A model generated the notes under the pieces. That model saw only the letters and a program-made list of their open reading frames with translations, did not search any database and was not told where the DNA came from. From assembly GCA_009925585.1 (NCBI GenBank), contig RFYK01000010.1, positions 1 to 34,009 of the forward strand: a stretch of DNA of 34,009 bases, in the 5' to 3' direction. Positions within the stretch are counted from its first letter, which is position 1; each line of letters begins with the position of its first letter. This document shows, piece after piece, positions 21,688-30,591 of this stretch. Position numbers and translations under genes: made by a program. Source of the stretch: Betaproteobacteria bacterium. Lineage in GTDB: Bacteria > Pseudomonadota > Gammaproteobacteria > Burkholderiales > Burkholderiaceae_C.

Positions 21688-22173
21688 ATGCCTTCTTTTG
21701 ATACTGTGTGTGAAGCCGACGTGGTCGAAGTGAAAAACGGCGTTGAAAACACGGCCAAAGAAATCGCCACGCGGTTTGATTTCAAAGGCACCTCAGCCGC
21801 CATCGAATTCAAAGACAAGGAAATCACCTTGATTGGCGACAGCGATTTCCAATTGGCCCAAATCGACGACATACTTCGCAACAAATTGACCAAACGCAAC
21901 GTGGACATCCGTTTTTTGGACAAAGGCGATGTGCAAAAAATGGGCGGCGACAAAGTCAAACAAATTGTGAAAGTTCGCAATGGCATTGCCAGCGAAGACG
22001 CCAAAAAAATTCAACGCGTGATCAAAGACAGCAAGATGAAAGTTCAAGCCGCGATTCAAGGAGAAGCGGTGCGCGTGACTGGCGCCAAACGCGACGATTT
22101 GCAAGCGGCCATGGCCTTGATCCGAAAAGAGATGCCCGACTTGCCACTCAGCTTCGACAATTTCCGCGACTGA
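21688..22173 (+). CDS. yajQ: YajQ family cyclic di-GMP/nucleotide-binding protein
   Basis: A 161-aa protein of the YajQ family. Homologues bind cyclic di-GMP, and the E. coli protein binds nucleotides and RNA. The typical start [25 protein letters not shown] (residues 2-26) and [13 protein letters not shown] are present, with the repeated domain and ending [10 protein letters not shown]. It diverges from murB with 38 bp between starts. Its TGA abuts the plsY stop in a TGATCA palindrome. The regulatory target cannot be inferred. Confidence 0.93.
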   Translation: MPSFDTVCEADVVEVKNGVENTAKEIATRFDFKGTSAAIEFKDKEITLIGDSDFQLAQIDDILRNKLTKRNVDIRFLDKGDVQKMGGDKVKQIVKVRNGIASEDAKKIQRVIKDSKMKVQAAIQGEAVRVTGAKRDDLQAAMALIRKEMPDLPLSFDNFRD

Positions 22174-22815
22174 TCAGTTTTTACCGATGCGGCTTTCCTC
22201 GCCGCGTATCAACTTGGCCATGTTGGACTGATGCCGCCAAATCAGCACCGCACTCATCAGCACCGTGGCCAACAACACGCGGTTGTCGACATACCAAACC
22301 ACGCGGTGTCCCAAAAAATAATAGGCGGGCGCAAACACGGCGCAGGCCAATGCGGCCAGTGACGAATAACGCGTGAAAAACGCCACGATCAACCAAGTGC
22401 TCATGGTTGCCAAACCCAACAAAGGCTCAATGCCAAACAACACCCCGGCCGCCGTGGCCACGCCTTTGCCCCCTTTGAAGCGAAAAAACACGGGCCAGAC
22501 ATGCCCCGCAAATGCCGCCATCGCGACTGCGGCCTGCGTCCCCTCTGCCAGGCCCCAAACAGCGCCATGCTGCGTCACCCACCACACGGGCAGCCAGCCC
22601 TTGACACCGTCCAGCAACAAGGTCAGCGCGGCCGCCAGTTTGTTGCCTGAGCGAAGCACATTGGTTGCCCCCGGGTTGTGGCTGCCATAAGAGCGTGGAT
22701 CGGCCAAACCCATGATGCGACTGACCAACACCGCGAAAGACAAGGAACCCACCAGATACGCTGCGAGCGTCGCCAGCAAGACGTTGACCCATTCGAAAGA
22801 CAACAACATGGGCAT
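22174..22815 (-). CDS. plsY: Glycerol-3-phosphate acyltransferase PlsY
   Basis: Acylates glycerol 3-phosphate from acyl-phosphate, the first step of phospholipid synthesis. The 213-aa integral membrane protein has about five helices and the three PlsY cytoplasmic motifs: [31 protein letters not shown] and a late segment around YSSLAAL. The ATG at 22815 shares a base with the aldo/keto reductase stop (TGATG), which favours it over the ATG at 22809; the frame is open to 22842 inside the reductase gene. Confidence 0.94.
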   Translation of the reverse strand: MPMLLSFEWVNVLLATLAAYLVGSLSFAVLVSRIMGLADPRSYGSHNPGATNVLRSGNKLAAALTLLLDGVKGWLPVWWVTQHGAVWGLAEGTQAAVAMAAFAGHVWPVFFRFKGGKGVATAAGVLFGIEPLLGLATMSTWLIVAFFTRYSSLAALACAVFAPAYYFLGHRVVWYVDNRVLLATVLMSAVLIWRHQSNMAKLIRGEESRIGKN

Positions 22816-23891
22816 CAAATCGCAGGGTCGCGCATTTCCCAACGGATCGCGTCAATGGCGGCGAGCACCTCAGGCGACAACTGCTTGCCCCAGACGTCGA
22901 TGTCTTCGTCCAACTGCCGAACAGAGGTGACACCGATGATGGTGCTGGCCACGCGCCACTGCGTGTAGCAAAACGCCAAAGCCATTTCAGTCGGGGTCAT
23001 GCCGTTGTCGCGGGCGAGTTGGTTGTATCGCTTGGCGGCAGCCAGTGCATCGGGGCGCGCCCAGCGCTGTTTGCGAACGCTTTCGTATTTGGTGATGCGC
23101 CCTTCTTGGGGCGCGTTGGCGCCCAAGAAACCCGACTCATCGTATTTGCCGGTCAACAAACCAAACGCCAAAGGTGAATACGCCAACAACGACACGTTCA
23201 AGCGGTGCATGGTTTCATCCAACCCGTTTTCAGGCACACGGTTGACCAAGCAATAGGCGTTTTGCACGCTGACAATTCGCGGCAACTGGTGTTGTTCGGC
23301 CAGACGGACAAACTCGTGAACGCCATAAGGGGTTTCGTTTGACAGCCCGATGTAGCGCACCTTGCCGAGCTTGATCAGTTGGGCCAAGGCGTCCAATTGG
23401 TCATGAATGGAAGTGGTGGACTTTTCGTTTTTGGGTTCGTAATACACCCCCCCAAACATGGGCACATGGCGCTCGGGCCAGTGGATTTGGTAGAGGTCAA
23501 TCACATCGGTTTGCAAGCGCTTGAGGCTGGCGTCGCATGAAGCCAGGATGTCCGCTGGGGTCATGCCTTCACCTGCGCGTACCCATGGCATGCCACGGGA
23601 AGGCCCGGCCACTTTGGAGGCCAGTACGATCTTTTGTCGCATGCCGGGTCGTTTGGACAGCCAATTGCCGATGTAGGTTTCGGTTTTGCCATACGACTCC
23701 GCTGTTGGCGGCACCGCGTAAATTTCTGCGGTATCAAAAAAGTTGACACCCCGTGCCACACTGTGGTCCATGATGGTGTGAGAGGTCGGCTCGTCGACTT
23801 GTTGCCCGAATGTCATGGTGCCCAAAGAAATCGGGGTGACATGCAAATCGCTTTGGCCCAAGCGAACAGGGTTGAGGTCAAGTTTTTTCAT
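22815..23891 (-). CDS. Aldo/keto reductase (Tas-like)
   Basis: A 358-aa NADPH-dependent TIM-barrel reductase closely resembling E. coli Tas along its length: [57 protein letters not shown] and [16 protein letters not shown]. The tetrad is visible as Asp53, Tyr58, Lys93 and the His of YQIHWPER. The physiological substrate of the family is unclear. The open frame extends to 24479, antisense to the next SDR gene, but the ATG at 23891 gives the family start. No clear RBS; a TACATT lies about 28 nt upstream. plsY is coupled behind it. Confidence 0.92.
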   Translation of the reverse strand: MKKLDLNPVRLGQSDLHVTPISLGTMTFGQQVDEPTSHTIMDHSVARGVNFFDTAEIYAVPPTAESYGKTETYIGNWLSKRPGMRQKIVLASKVAGPSRGMPWVRAGEGMTPADILASCDASLKRLQTDVIDLYQIHWPERHVPMFGGVYYEPKNEKSTTSIHDQLDALAQLIKLGKVRYIGLSNETPYGVHEFVRLAEQHQLPRIVSVQNAYCLVNRVPENGLDETMHRLNVSLLAYSPLAFGLLTGKYDESGFLGANAPQEGRITKYESVRKQRWARPDALAAAKRYNQLARDNGMTPTEMALAFCYTQWRVASTIIGVTSVRQLDEDIDVWGKQLSPEVLAAIDAIRWEMRDPAI

Positions 23892-23984
23892 GGGTGGGAG
23901 TTTACGTGGGTCATTGTTGAGAATGTACAGCTTGCATCGCCCTAGACTACGACAGCCCATTTTGCCCAATACCAAGCCTCTCCC

Positions 23985-24749
23985 ATGACCCGTTCCACCC
24001 CTCCCCTCACCGCCATCGTCACTGGCGCCGCCCGTGGCATCGGACTCGCCACTGCCCACTTGTTTTTGTCCAAAGGCTACCGGGTGGCCATGGTTGACCG
24101 AGACTCCGACGAATTGCACAGGTCCACCCATGGGTTGAACAACGCCTTGGCAGTGGTGTGTGATGTCTCGCATGAACAGGCAGTGGCTCAGATGGTGCAC
24201 ACCGTGACACAGTGGGCCAGCCGCATTGATGTCTTGGTCAACAACGCCGGTGTCGCCGATTTCAGCCCGATCCAAGACACCAGTTTCGCGCGCTGGCGAG
24301 AAGTCATGAACACCAACTTGGACGGCGTGTTTTTGTGCTCGCAAGCGGTGTTGCCGGCGTTGCGCGAGACTCGAGGCAGCATTGTCAACATCGCCTCCAT
24401 CTCGGGACTGCGCGCTTCCACCCTGCGCGTGGCTTATGGAACATCCAAAGCGGCGGTCATCCACCTGACCAAACAACAAGCCGCCGAGCTCGGTGAATGG
24501 GGCATTCGCGTGAATTGCGTGTCACCGGGCCCGGTCAACACCAAGTTGGCCGCCGCGGTTCACACACCCGCCATCGTCAACGCCTATCACGACGCGATTC
24601 CGCTCAACCGCTATGGCAGTGAACAAGAAATTGCCCGTGTCATCGTTTTTTTGGCGTCCGAAGAAGCCAGCTATCTCACGGGCCAAATGATCGCGGTCGA
24701 TGGCGGGTTTGATGCCACTGGCGTGGGGTTGCCTGCGTTACGTGGATAA
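23985..24749 (+). CDS. SDR family oxidoreductase (FabG-like)
   Basis: A 254-aa classical short-chain dehydrogenase. It has TGAARGIG (13-20), VNNAGVAD, catalytic Ser138 (NIASISG), YGTSK with Tyr151 and Lys155, and the C-terminal TGQMIAVDGGF. The aspartate at the end of strand 2 (VDRDSDE) suggests NAD(H) rather than NADP(H). The substrate is unknown; its place beside an acyl-CoA synthetase could suggest fatty or aromatic acid metabolism, but the genes face each other. It diverges from the Tas-like gene by 93 bp, and its end overlaps the run-on frame of the broken synthetase by 12 nt. Confidence 0.92.
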   Translation: MTRSTPPLTAIVTGAARGIGLATAHLFLSKGYRVAMVDRDSDELHRSTHGLNNALAVVCDVSHEQAVAQMVHTVTQWASRIDVLVNNAGVADFSPIQDTSFARWREVMNTNLDGVFLCSQAVLPALRETRGSIVNIASISGLRASTLRVAYGTSKAAVIHLTKQQAAELGEWGIRVNCVSPGPVNTKLAAAVHTPAIVNAYHDAIPLNRYGSEQEIARVIVFLASEEASYLTGQMIAVDGGFDATGVGLPALRG

Positions 24750-26429
24750 GGATTGGCCAGAGTTTTTCAAATCTAAGGTGCCAACTGCGCCTCGCGCAAC
24801 CTGAGCACCCGCCTTTGCACCTTCCCGGTGGTCGTCATCGGTAAAATCATCCGTCCCCACATGACCGGCTGACAACACCACATAGGCTTTCACCAAGTTG
24901 CCGCGCTCAGCATCGGGCTTGGGCACCACGGCAGCATTGGCGACGGCGGGGTGTTTGACCAAACAGTTTTCAATTTCACTCGGGCCAATGCGGTAGCCCG
25001 CCGACTTGAACACATCGTCAGCGCGACCTTGGTACCACAAATACCCCTGCGCATCGCGGGTGGCCAAGTCACCGGTTCGGCACCAGTCGCCGGTGTACTT
25101 TCGCTCGGTGGCCTCAGGCTGATTCCAATAGCCCAAAAAGAAAATCGGATCGGGGTCGCCATGCACATCACAACGATGCAACGCCACGTCACCGGGCACA
25201 CCATCGGCGCATTCTTGACCCTCCTCGTCAATCACTGCCACGCGATGGCCGGGGTATGCACGGCCCATGCTGCCGGGCTTGGCGGGCCAGCCAACGCCGT
25301 CTGCGGTGTCACCATTCATCGCACAATTTCCGACGATGTAATTGATTTCGGTTTGCCCGAACATTTCATTCACCGTCACGCCCAATTCATCGCGGCAATA
25401 GGCAAACACCGCATCGCCAACCGCTTCGCCTGCGCTCATGATGGCTTGCAAATCCAACTGAAATTGGGACTGCGGCAAAGGATAAGCCTTCATCATGGCT
25501 TTCAACGCCGTGGGAAACAAAAACGTGTGGGTCACCCTGTGTTGTTGCATCAAGCTGAACGCAAGCTCTGCAGAAAACCTTCCCGACCAAGCCACCACCG
25601 GCCGACCGAAATACAACGTCGGCAACAGCGCATCCATCAGTCCACCGGTCCAGGTCCAATCGGCAGGTGACCACATGACGGCGTGGCTGCCTGTGGGCAA
25701 ATCATCTGGCCCAAGGGCACCGTGACCCGAGGGCGAAAAGCCAAACCAGTTTTGGCTGCAGACGAACCCGCTCAGGTTGCCCATCAAGGCTTGGTGAGGA
25801 ATCAAGGCGCCTTTGGGCGGTCCGGTCGTGCCGCTGGTGTAGATCAACACCGCCGCATCTGTGGCTTTGGTGCGAACCAACGGCCAAGGTGGCGCATGGC
25901 TGTGGTCTTGTTGCGCATCAAAAAAAACATCACCGCAATTCGGGTCCATGCCGACACACATTCGCAATGCTGGGCATTGGGTTTTCAATTCGCAGACCGT
26001 GTTGGCAGATACCGCATCCACCACAGCCAACACCACGCCTGCGTCTTGCAAGCGATACAACAATGCCTCTGGGCCAAACAATTGAGACAAGGGCACGGCC
26101 ACCGCGCCCATTTGCAACACAGCCATGTAAGCCACCGCTGTTTCGAAACGCTGGGGCAACACCACCGCCACCCTGTCACCGGCTTTCACACCCTGCAACG
26201 CCAGCACATGACTCAATGCATCCGCTGCGGTTTGTAACTGTGCAAAGCTGAACGCAACCACTTGCGAAGCATCTGTGTGATGCTGTACCACCGCGCTGGC
26301 CACACGGTATGCGGGTGATGCGGCCCAACGACGCGAGCACACCTGCGCCATGTTGAAATGTTCTGGCACCGACCAGCGAAACTGGCTGTGCATGCGGGCA
26401 TGGTTGTCTGATAAGCGACCGGCGGTCAT
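24738..26429 (-). pseudogene. Broken AMP-binding acyl-CoA synthetase (C-terminal deletion and frameshift)
   Basis: An acyl/aryl-CoA ligase of the ANL superfamily. Motifs are intact through most of the protein: YTSGTTGPPKGA (about 197-208), SAGEAVGD, NEMFGQTEIN, CRTGDLA and GRADDVFKSAGYRIGPSEIE. After YVVLSAGHVG (near 24855) the frame is wrong: the ORF ends DDFTDDDHREGAK... with a stop at 24738. In another frame the family ending is legible as ILPMTTTGKVQRRVLR with TAG at 24773-24775. So about 30 residues, including the usual RLAPYEYP-type segment, are missing, roughly 90 nt, and the catalytic A10 lysine (codon 24821-24823) is out of frame. The start at 26429 has AAGGA 8 nt upstream. The run-on ORF is 563 aa and should lack normal adenylation activity. 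Confidence 0.85.
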
Positions 26430-26454
26430 CGGGTTCGTCCTTATGATTGGCCGA

Positions 26455-27363
26455 ATGTACCAAGTTAAACACACCTCTCGCACGCGCTTCATCCCGTTGC
26501 GTCACCTCAACTACCACGTTCGCGAATGGGGCACACCCCGCGAAGGGGAATTGCCGTTGTTCATGGTGCATGGTTGGATGGATGTCAGTGCATCGTTTCA
26601 ATTTGTGGTCGATGCCATGCAAGCAGACAGGCACATCATTGCACCGGATTGGCGCGGATATGGGTTGACCGATCCGGGCGTCGTCGACACGTTTTGGTAC
26701 CCAGATTACTTGGCTGATTTGGATGCGCTGATTGACCATTACCAACCCGATGGACAAATCGATTTGCTGGGACACAGCATGGGTGGCACAGTGGTTTGTA
26801 TGTACGCCGGTATTCGCCCGCAACGCATTCGCCGATTGATCAACCTTGAAGGTTTTGGGCTGGCGGCGACGCGCCCTGCGCAAGCGCCGGGGCGGTATGC
26901 CAAATGGCTGAACGAGGTCAAAGCGGCGCGGGCCGGCGAACTCAATTTACGGGCTTATGCCAACAGCGAAGCGGTGGCGCAACGCTTGATCAAAACCAAT
27001 CCCCGCTTGAGCGCGGACAAAGCGCAATGGCTGGCGCAACATTGGGCACGCCCGAATGCACAAGGCGAATGGCACATCTTGGGGCACGCAGCCCACAAAG
27101 TGATCAACCCCTATTTGTTTCGGGTCGAAGAAATGTTGGCTTTGTATGAAAGCATCAGCGCGCCCGTGCTGAATGTCGAAGCCAGTCAAAACGATTTGGA
27201 CAAATGGTGGCAAGGCAAATACACCTTGCCTGAATTCCACGAACGACTCCAATCCATACGCGACCTGCGCAGTGTGACCATCGAAGACGCGGGTCACATG
27301 ATGCACCACGATCAACCGCACATATTGGCACAGCACATCGAATCATTTCTGCAGTTGCCATGA
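26455..27363 (+). CDS. Alpha/beta hydrolase
   Basis: A 302-aa alpha/beta-hydrolase-fold protein. It has the oxyanion loop FMVHGWMDVSASF, PDWRGYGLTDP, the nucleophile elbow GHSMGG with Ser108, and the catalytic His in EDAGHMMHHDQP near the C-terminus. A helical cap covers about residues 130-230. Homologues in Burkholderiales are annotated only as hydrolases; esterase, epoxide hydrolase or haloalkane dehalogenase activity cannot be told apart. Starts at 26443 and 26455 are both possible, neither with a good RBS. It diverges from the synthetase gene within 13-25 bp and its TGA overlaps the flavoprotein ATG. Confidence 0.87.
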   Translation: MYQVKHTSRTRFIPLRHLNYHVREWGTPREGELPLFMVHGWMDVSASFQFVVDAMQADRHIIAPDWRGYGLTDPGVVDTFWYPDYLADLDALIDHYQPDGQIDLLGHSMGGTVVCMYAGIRPQRIRRLINLEGFGLAATRPAQAPGRYAKWLNEVKAARAGELNLRAYANSEAVAQRLIKTNPRLSADKAQWLAQHWARPNAQGEWHILGHAAHKVINPYLFRVEEMLALYESISAPVLNVEASQNDLDKWWQGKYTLPEFHERLQSIRDLRSVTIEDAGHMMHHDQPHILAQHIESFLQLP

Positions 27364-28519
27364 ACCGCTTTGATGTGCTGATCATTGGCGCGGGCGCAGC
27401 TGGCTTGTTTTGCGCTGGCGTGGCGGCTCAACAAGGCTTGCAGGTGCTGTTGCTGGACCATTCGCCCAAAGTGGCTGAAAAAATCCGCATCTCTGGCGGT
27501 GGGCGCAGCAACTTCACCAACAAAGACATCGACATTCGCTCACCGCACACCCATTTCTTGGGCAACAACCCGGCGTTTGCCCGCAGCGCACTCAGCCGCT
27601 ACACCGCACAAGATTTCATCTCGCTGGTGCAAAAGCATGGCATCGGTTTTCACGAAAAGGCGGATCGGTCACCCGTTGGCAGCCCTGTCGCTTGCTGGGC
27701 TTGCAGTTCAGTGACAGTCCGCAAGCACATTACACGGCTCAAACCAGTCAAGGCGACGTGACCGCCTCAGCGGTGGTGGTGGCCACGGGCGGCTTGTCCA
27801 TCCCCAAAATGGGTGCGACCGACTTGGGCTACCGGCTGGCTCGGCAATTTGGGTTGAACTTGATTGAGCCTCGACCCGCGCTGGTTCCGTTGACTTTTTC
27901 TGCCGCCGAATGGCAGCCCTACGTCGCTTTGGCCGGACTGTCGCTGCCGGTCACCGTCTCAACTGGCACTGGCAAATCCCCCATTCGCTTTCACGAAGAC
28001 CTGCTGTTCACGCACCGCGGCTTGTCTGGGCCTGCGGTGCTGCAAATTTCCAGCTATTGGCAACCTAACGGCGAGATCCGCCTCAACCTGTTGCCCGACA
28101 CGGCGTTGGCGGCGGCACTGATCAGCGCCAAGCAGTCCACCAAAAAGACCTTGCCCAATGCGCTGTCGGCTTGGCTGCCTGCAAGGGTCGCGGACACGTG
28201 GACAGCGGCTCAGCCCCAATGGCAGCGCAGTCTGCCAGACACCCCCGACAAAGCGCTTGAGCAAATCGCCAATGCATTGCAAGCTTGGGCGCTGACGCCC
28301 TCGGGCACAGAGGGCTATGCCAAGGCCGAGGTCACTGCCGGTGGCGTAGACACCCGGGATTTATCCCAACAAACCATGGAATCCAAGCAACCGGGGCTGT
28401 ATTTCATTGGCGAAGTCGTCGATGTCACCGGTTGGCTGGGCGGCTACAACTTTCAATGGGCCTGGTCCAGCGCCCACGCTTGCGCAATGGGCTTGGCAGC
28501 CCGCCTCAAACCGCTATAA
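27360..28519 (+). pseudogene. Broken BaiN/HI0933-type FAD flavoprotein (internal deletion and frameshift)
   Basis: An NAD(P)/FAD-dependent oxidoreductase of the HI0933/BaiN family. The N-terminal part has the dinucleotide motif DVLIIGAGAAGLFCAG, EKIRISGGGRSNFTN and ends HGIGFHEK at residue 100. There (near 27659) the frame breaks and stops at 27761. In a second frame, family sequence resumes as GGSVTRWQPCRLLGL and continues with VVVATGGLSIPKMGATDLGYRLARQFG and the C-terminal FIGEVVDVTGWLGGYNFQWAWSSA to TAA at 28517. The expected block after HEK (a KGQLFCD-like motif and one helix, about 24 residues, 70-75 nt) is absent. A 275-aa C-terminal ORF from TTG 27692 exists but lacks the FAD dinucleotide motif. 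Confidence 0.9.
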
Positions 28520-28520
28520 T
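28493..28520 (+). promoter_or_regulatory. rpsU: Strong sigma70 promoter for rpsU
   Basis: TTGGCA (28493-28498), a 16-bp spacer, and a perfect TATAAT (28515-28520) that includes the stop codon of the flavoprotein gene. Transcription would start near 28527 and leave a leader of about 114 nt before rpsU. The 121 bp between the two genes hold no other gene; a small GAAG/CTTC inverted repeat lies near 28586-28599. Confidence 0.7.
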
Positions 28521-28640
28521 GTTGGATTTTCCGGCCACCCCCCGACAGCCCAAACCACCGTTGGGGACCACCGCTTCGCAGGCGTTGAAGTCCGATCTTC
28601 TTCAGTTGCCATGCGTGCACATTTTTGAAAATTGTTGTCA

Positions 28641-28853
28641 ATGACCACCATCCGTGTAAAAGAAAACGAACCTTTTGACGTGGCTTTGCGCCGCTTCAAG
28701 CGCACCATTGAAAAACTCGGTCTTTTGACCGACTTGCGCGCCCGTGAGTTCTATGAAAAACCCACTGCCGAGCGCAAACGCAAAAAAGCTGCCGCTGTCA
28801 AACGCCATTACAAGCGCGTTCGCAGCATGCAGTTGCCCAAAAAGCTCTACTGA
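28641..28853 (+). CDS. rpsU: 30S ribosomal protein S21
   Basis: The full 70-aa S21, a basic small-subunit protein at the mRNA exit region that helps base-pairing of the ribosomal anti-Shine-Dalgarno. The sequence [20 protein letters not shown], the [25 protein letters not shown] core and the C-terminus are canonical. It lies before yqeY, part of the common rpsU-yqeY(-dnaG-rpoD) block; dnaG and rpoD do not follow here. The RBS is weak. Confidence 0.97.
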
Positions 28854-28860
28854 TTTGCCT

Positions 28861-28911
28861 CAGGCCCCGGCCTGACCAGGCTCGCCCGGCCCAGACCGCG
28901 CGGGCCTTTTT
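28861..28911 (+). terminator. Hairpins and possible terminator after rpsU
   Basis: A perfect inverted repeat, CAGGCC-CC-GGCCTG (28861-28874), is followed by GGCCC (28888-28892) pairing with GGGCC (28902-28906) and five T (28907-28911). This fits an intrinsic terminator or attenuator that lets most transcripts end after rpsU and some read into yqeY. Confidence 0.6.
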
Positions 28912-28934
28912 CATTTGCATTGGAGACACTGTCC

Positions 28935-29381
28935 ATGAGCCTCAAGCACCAAATCACCGAAGACATGAAAACAGCCATGCGCGCCAAAGACAGCGCGCGA
29001 CTTGGCACGATCCGCTTGCTTCAAGCGGCCATGAAACAAAAAGAAGTCGACGAACGGGTTGAACTCGACGACATCATGGTCATCGCGATCGTCGACAAAT
29101 TGATCAAACAACGCAAAGACTCCGTGGCGGCCTACCAAAGCGCGGGGCGGCAAGATTTGGCAGACATTGAAAGCGCAGAAATGGCGGTGCTGCAAGCCTA
29201 TCTGCCCCAGCGTTTGTCGGCCGAAGAAGTACAGCAAGCCGTCAACGCCATCGTTGCTGAACTCGGCGCCAGCGGCCCCGGTGACATGGGCAAAGTCATG
29301 GGTGCAGTGAAAGCCCAACTGGCTGGCAAAGCGGACATGGGCGAAGTCAGTGCGGCGGTCAAGGCGGCACTGAGCAAATAA
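28935..29381 (+). CDS. yqeY: GatB/YqeY domain protein
   Basis: A 148-aa YqeY protein with the helical tail domain also found in GatB amidotransferase subunits. Typical stretches are MSLKHQITEDMKTAMRAKDSARLGTIRLL, VDKLIKQRKDSVAAYQSAGRQDL (AEIESAE-like) and AYLPQRLSAEEV, and a C-terminus with MGKVMGAVKAQLAGKADM. Its role may involve tRNA-dependent amidation or translation but is unproven. I chose the ATG at 28935, which has GGAG 9 nt upstream and the family N-terminus; an in-frame ATG at 28920 has no RBS. rpsU lies just upstream. Confidence 0.93.
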   Translation: MSLKHQITEDMKTAMRAKDSARLGTIRLLQAAMKQKEVDERVELDDIMVIAIVDKLIKQRKDSVAAYQSAGRQDLADIESAEMAVLQAYLPQRLSAEEVQQAVNAIVAELGASGPGDMGKVMGAVKAQLAGKADMGEVSAAVKAALSK

Positions 29382-29498
29382 CCCCCATCCATCACCCGCC
29401 CATGCCCGATGAGCGGCATGGGGTTCGTGCCTAAAATCCCAGATCACGCCGCGTCGCTTTCAGCACGCCACCCCCGCCAACCCATTCCAGCAAACACC

Positions 29499-30587
29499 GT
29501 GGCCGATTCCTCTGTTTATTTGCGCATAGATCACGTCACCAAGCGTTTTGGCGAAACCGTCGCTGTCAATGACGTCAGTTTGGGCATTGAACGTGGCGAG
29601 ATTTTTGCCCTGCTGGGCTCTTCGGGTTGTGGCAAGTCCACGTTGTTGCGGGTGCTGTCAGGCTTTGAAACGCCCACCAGCGGCCGCGTCTGGTTAGATG
29701 GCAAAGACGTGACCGATTTGCCGCCCTACGAGCGCCCTATGAACATGATGTTTCAGTCATACGCGTTGTTTCCTCACTTGAATGTGTGGGAAAACGTGGC
29801 CTTTGGCTTGAAGCGCGACGGTGTGGCCAAAGCGGAAATTCAGCAGCGGGTGCAAGACATGTTGCAACTGGTTCAGTTGCAAAAGTTTGCCAAGCGCAGC
29901 CCTCACCAATTGTCTGGGGGGCAACAACAGCGCGTGGCGTTGGCGCGCAGTTTGGTCAAACGCCCCCAACTTTTGTTGTTGGATGAACCGCTGGGCGCGT
30001 TGGACAAAAAATTGCGCGAAGAAACCCAAGTGGAGTTGGTGAACATCATCAAGCAAGTGGGTGTGACTTGCGTCATGGTCACGCACGACCAAGACGAAGC
30101 CATGACCATGGCTGACCGAATCGCTGTCATGAGCGAGGGCCGTTTCCTGCAAGTGGGTGCGCCCAGCGAAGTCTACGAATACCCCAACTGTCGTTTCGTG
30201 GCGGATTTTGTGGGCAACGTCAATTTGCTGGATGGCGAGTTGACTGGCGATGAGCCCGATCACGCATTGGTCAGCAGCGCGGCCTGTCAATTCCGGGTGG
30301 GCCATGGCATCTCCGGCCATTTGGGCATGCCCGTCACCGTGGCGTTGCGGCCAGAAAAAATCTTGCTCAGCTTGCAGCAACCAACGCAAGCTTTCAACAC
30401 AGTGTCGTGCTCGGTACACAGCCTGTCATACTTTGGCAGCTACACCAGTTACCACTTGAAAATGGCCAATGGCCAGATGTTGCAAGCATGGGTGACCAAC
30501 ACCGACCGTCACCACGAAAACATCGACATTGGCCAACCACTGTGGGCCCATTGGCAAGACAACGCCATGGTGGTATTGGACCGCTAA
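29499..30587 (+). CDS. ABC transporter ATP-binding protein (PotA-type, orphan)
   Basis: A 362-aa ATPase of the spermidine/putrescine (PotA) or iron (FbpC) import class. The nucleotide-binding domain has Walker A GSSGCGKST, the Q-loop FQSYALFPHLNV, signature LSGGQQQR, Walker B LLLLDEP and the switch His in MVTHDQDEAM. A TOBE regulatory domain (about residues 240-362) includes VALRPEKILL. The start is uncertain: I chose GTG at 29499, which puts YLRIDHVTKRFG near the N-terminus and lies downstream of a possible -10 (TAAAAT, 29432-29437); an in-frame ATG at 29409 would add 30 low-conservation residues. No permease or binding-protein gene is adjacent: yqeY precedes and pmbA converges. Confidence 0.88.
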   Translation: MADSSVYLRIDHVTKRFGETVAVNDVSLGIERGEIFALLGSSGCGKSTLLRVLSGFETPTSGRVWLDGKDVTDLPPYERPMNMMFQSYALFPHLNVWENVAFGLKRDGVAKAEIQQRVQDMLQLVQLQKFAKRSPHQLSGGQQQRVALARSLVKRPQLLLLDEPLGALDKKLREETQVELVNIIKQVGVTCVMVTHDQDEAMTMADRIAVMSEGRFLQVGAPSEVYEYPNCRFVADFVGNVNLLDGELTGDEPDHALVSSAACQFRVGHGISGHLGMPVTVALRPEKILLSLQQPTQAFNTVSCSVHSLSYFGSYTSYHLKMANGQMLQAWVTNTDRHHENIDIGQPLWAHWQDNAMVVLDR

Positions 30588-30591
30588 GCGT

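Noticed and set aside
23892-24479. A long N-terminal extension of the Tas-like aldo/keto reductase
   Set aside because: The extension is antisense to a complete SDR gene; the family start is at 23891.
27600-27770. Programmed ribosomal frameshifting in the flavoprotein gene
   Set aside because: A frameshift alone would not restore the missing block of about 24 conserved residues, and no slippery heptamer with a following structure is evident.
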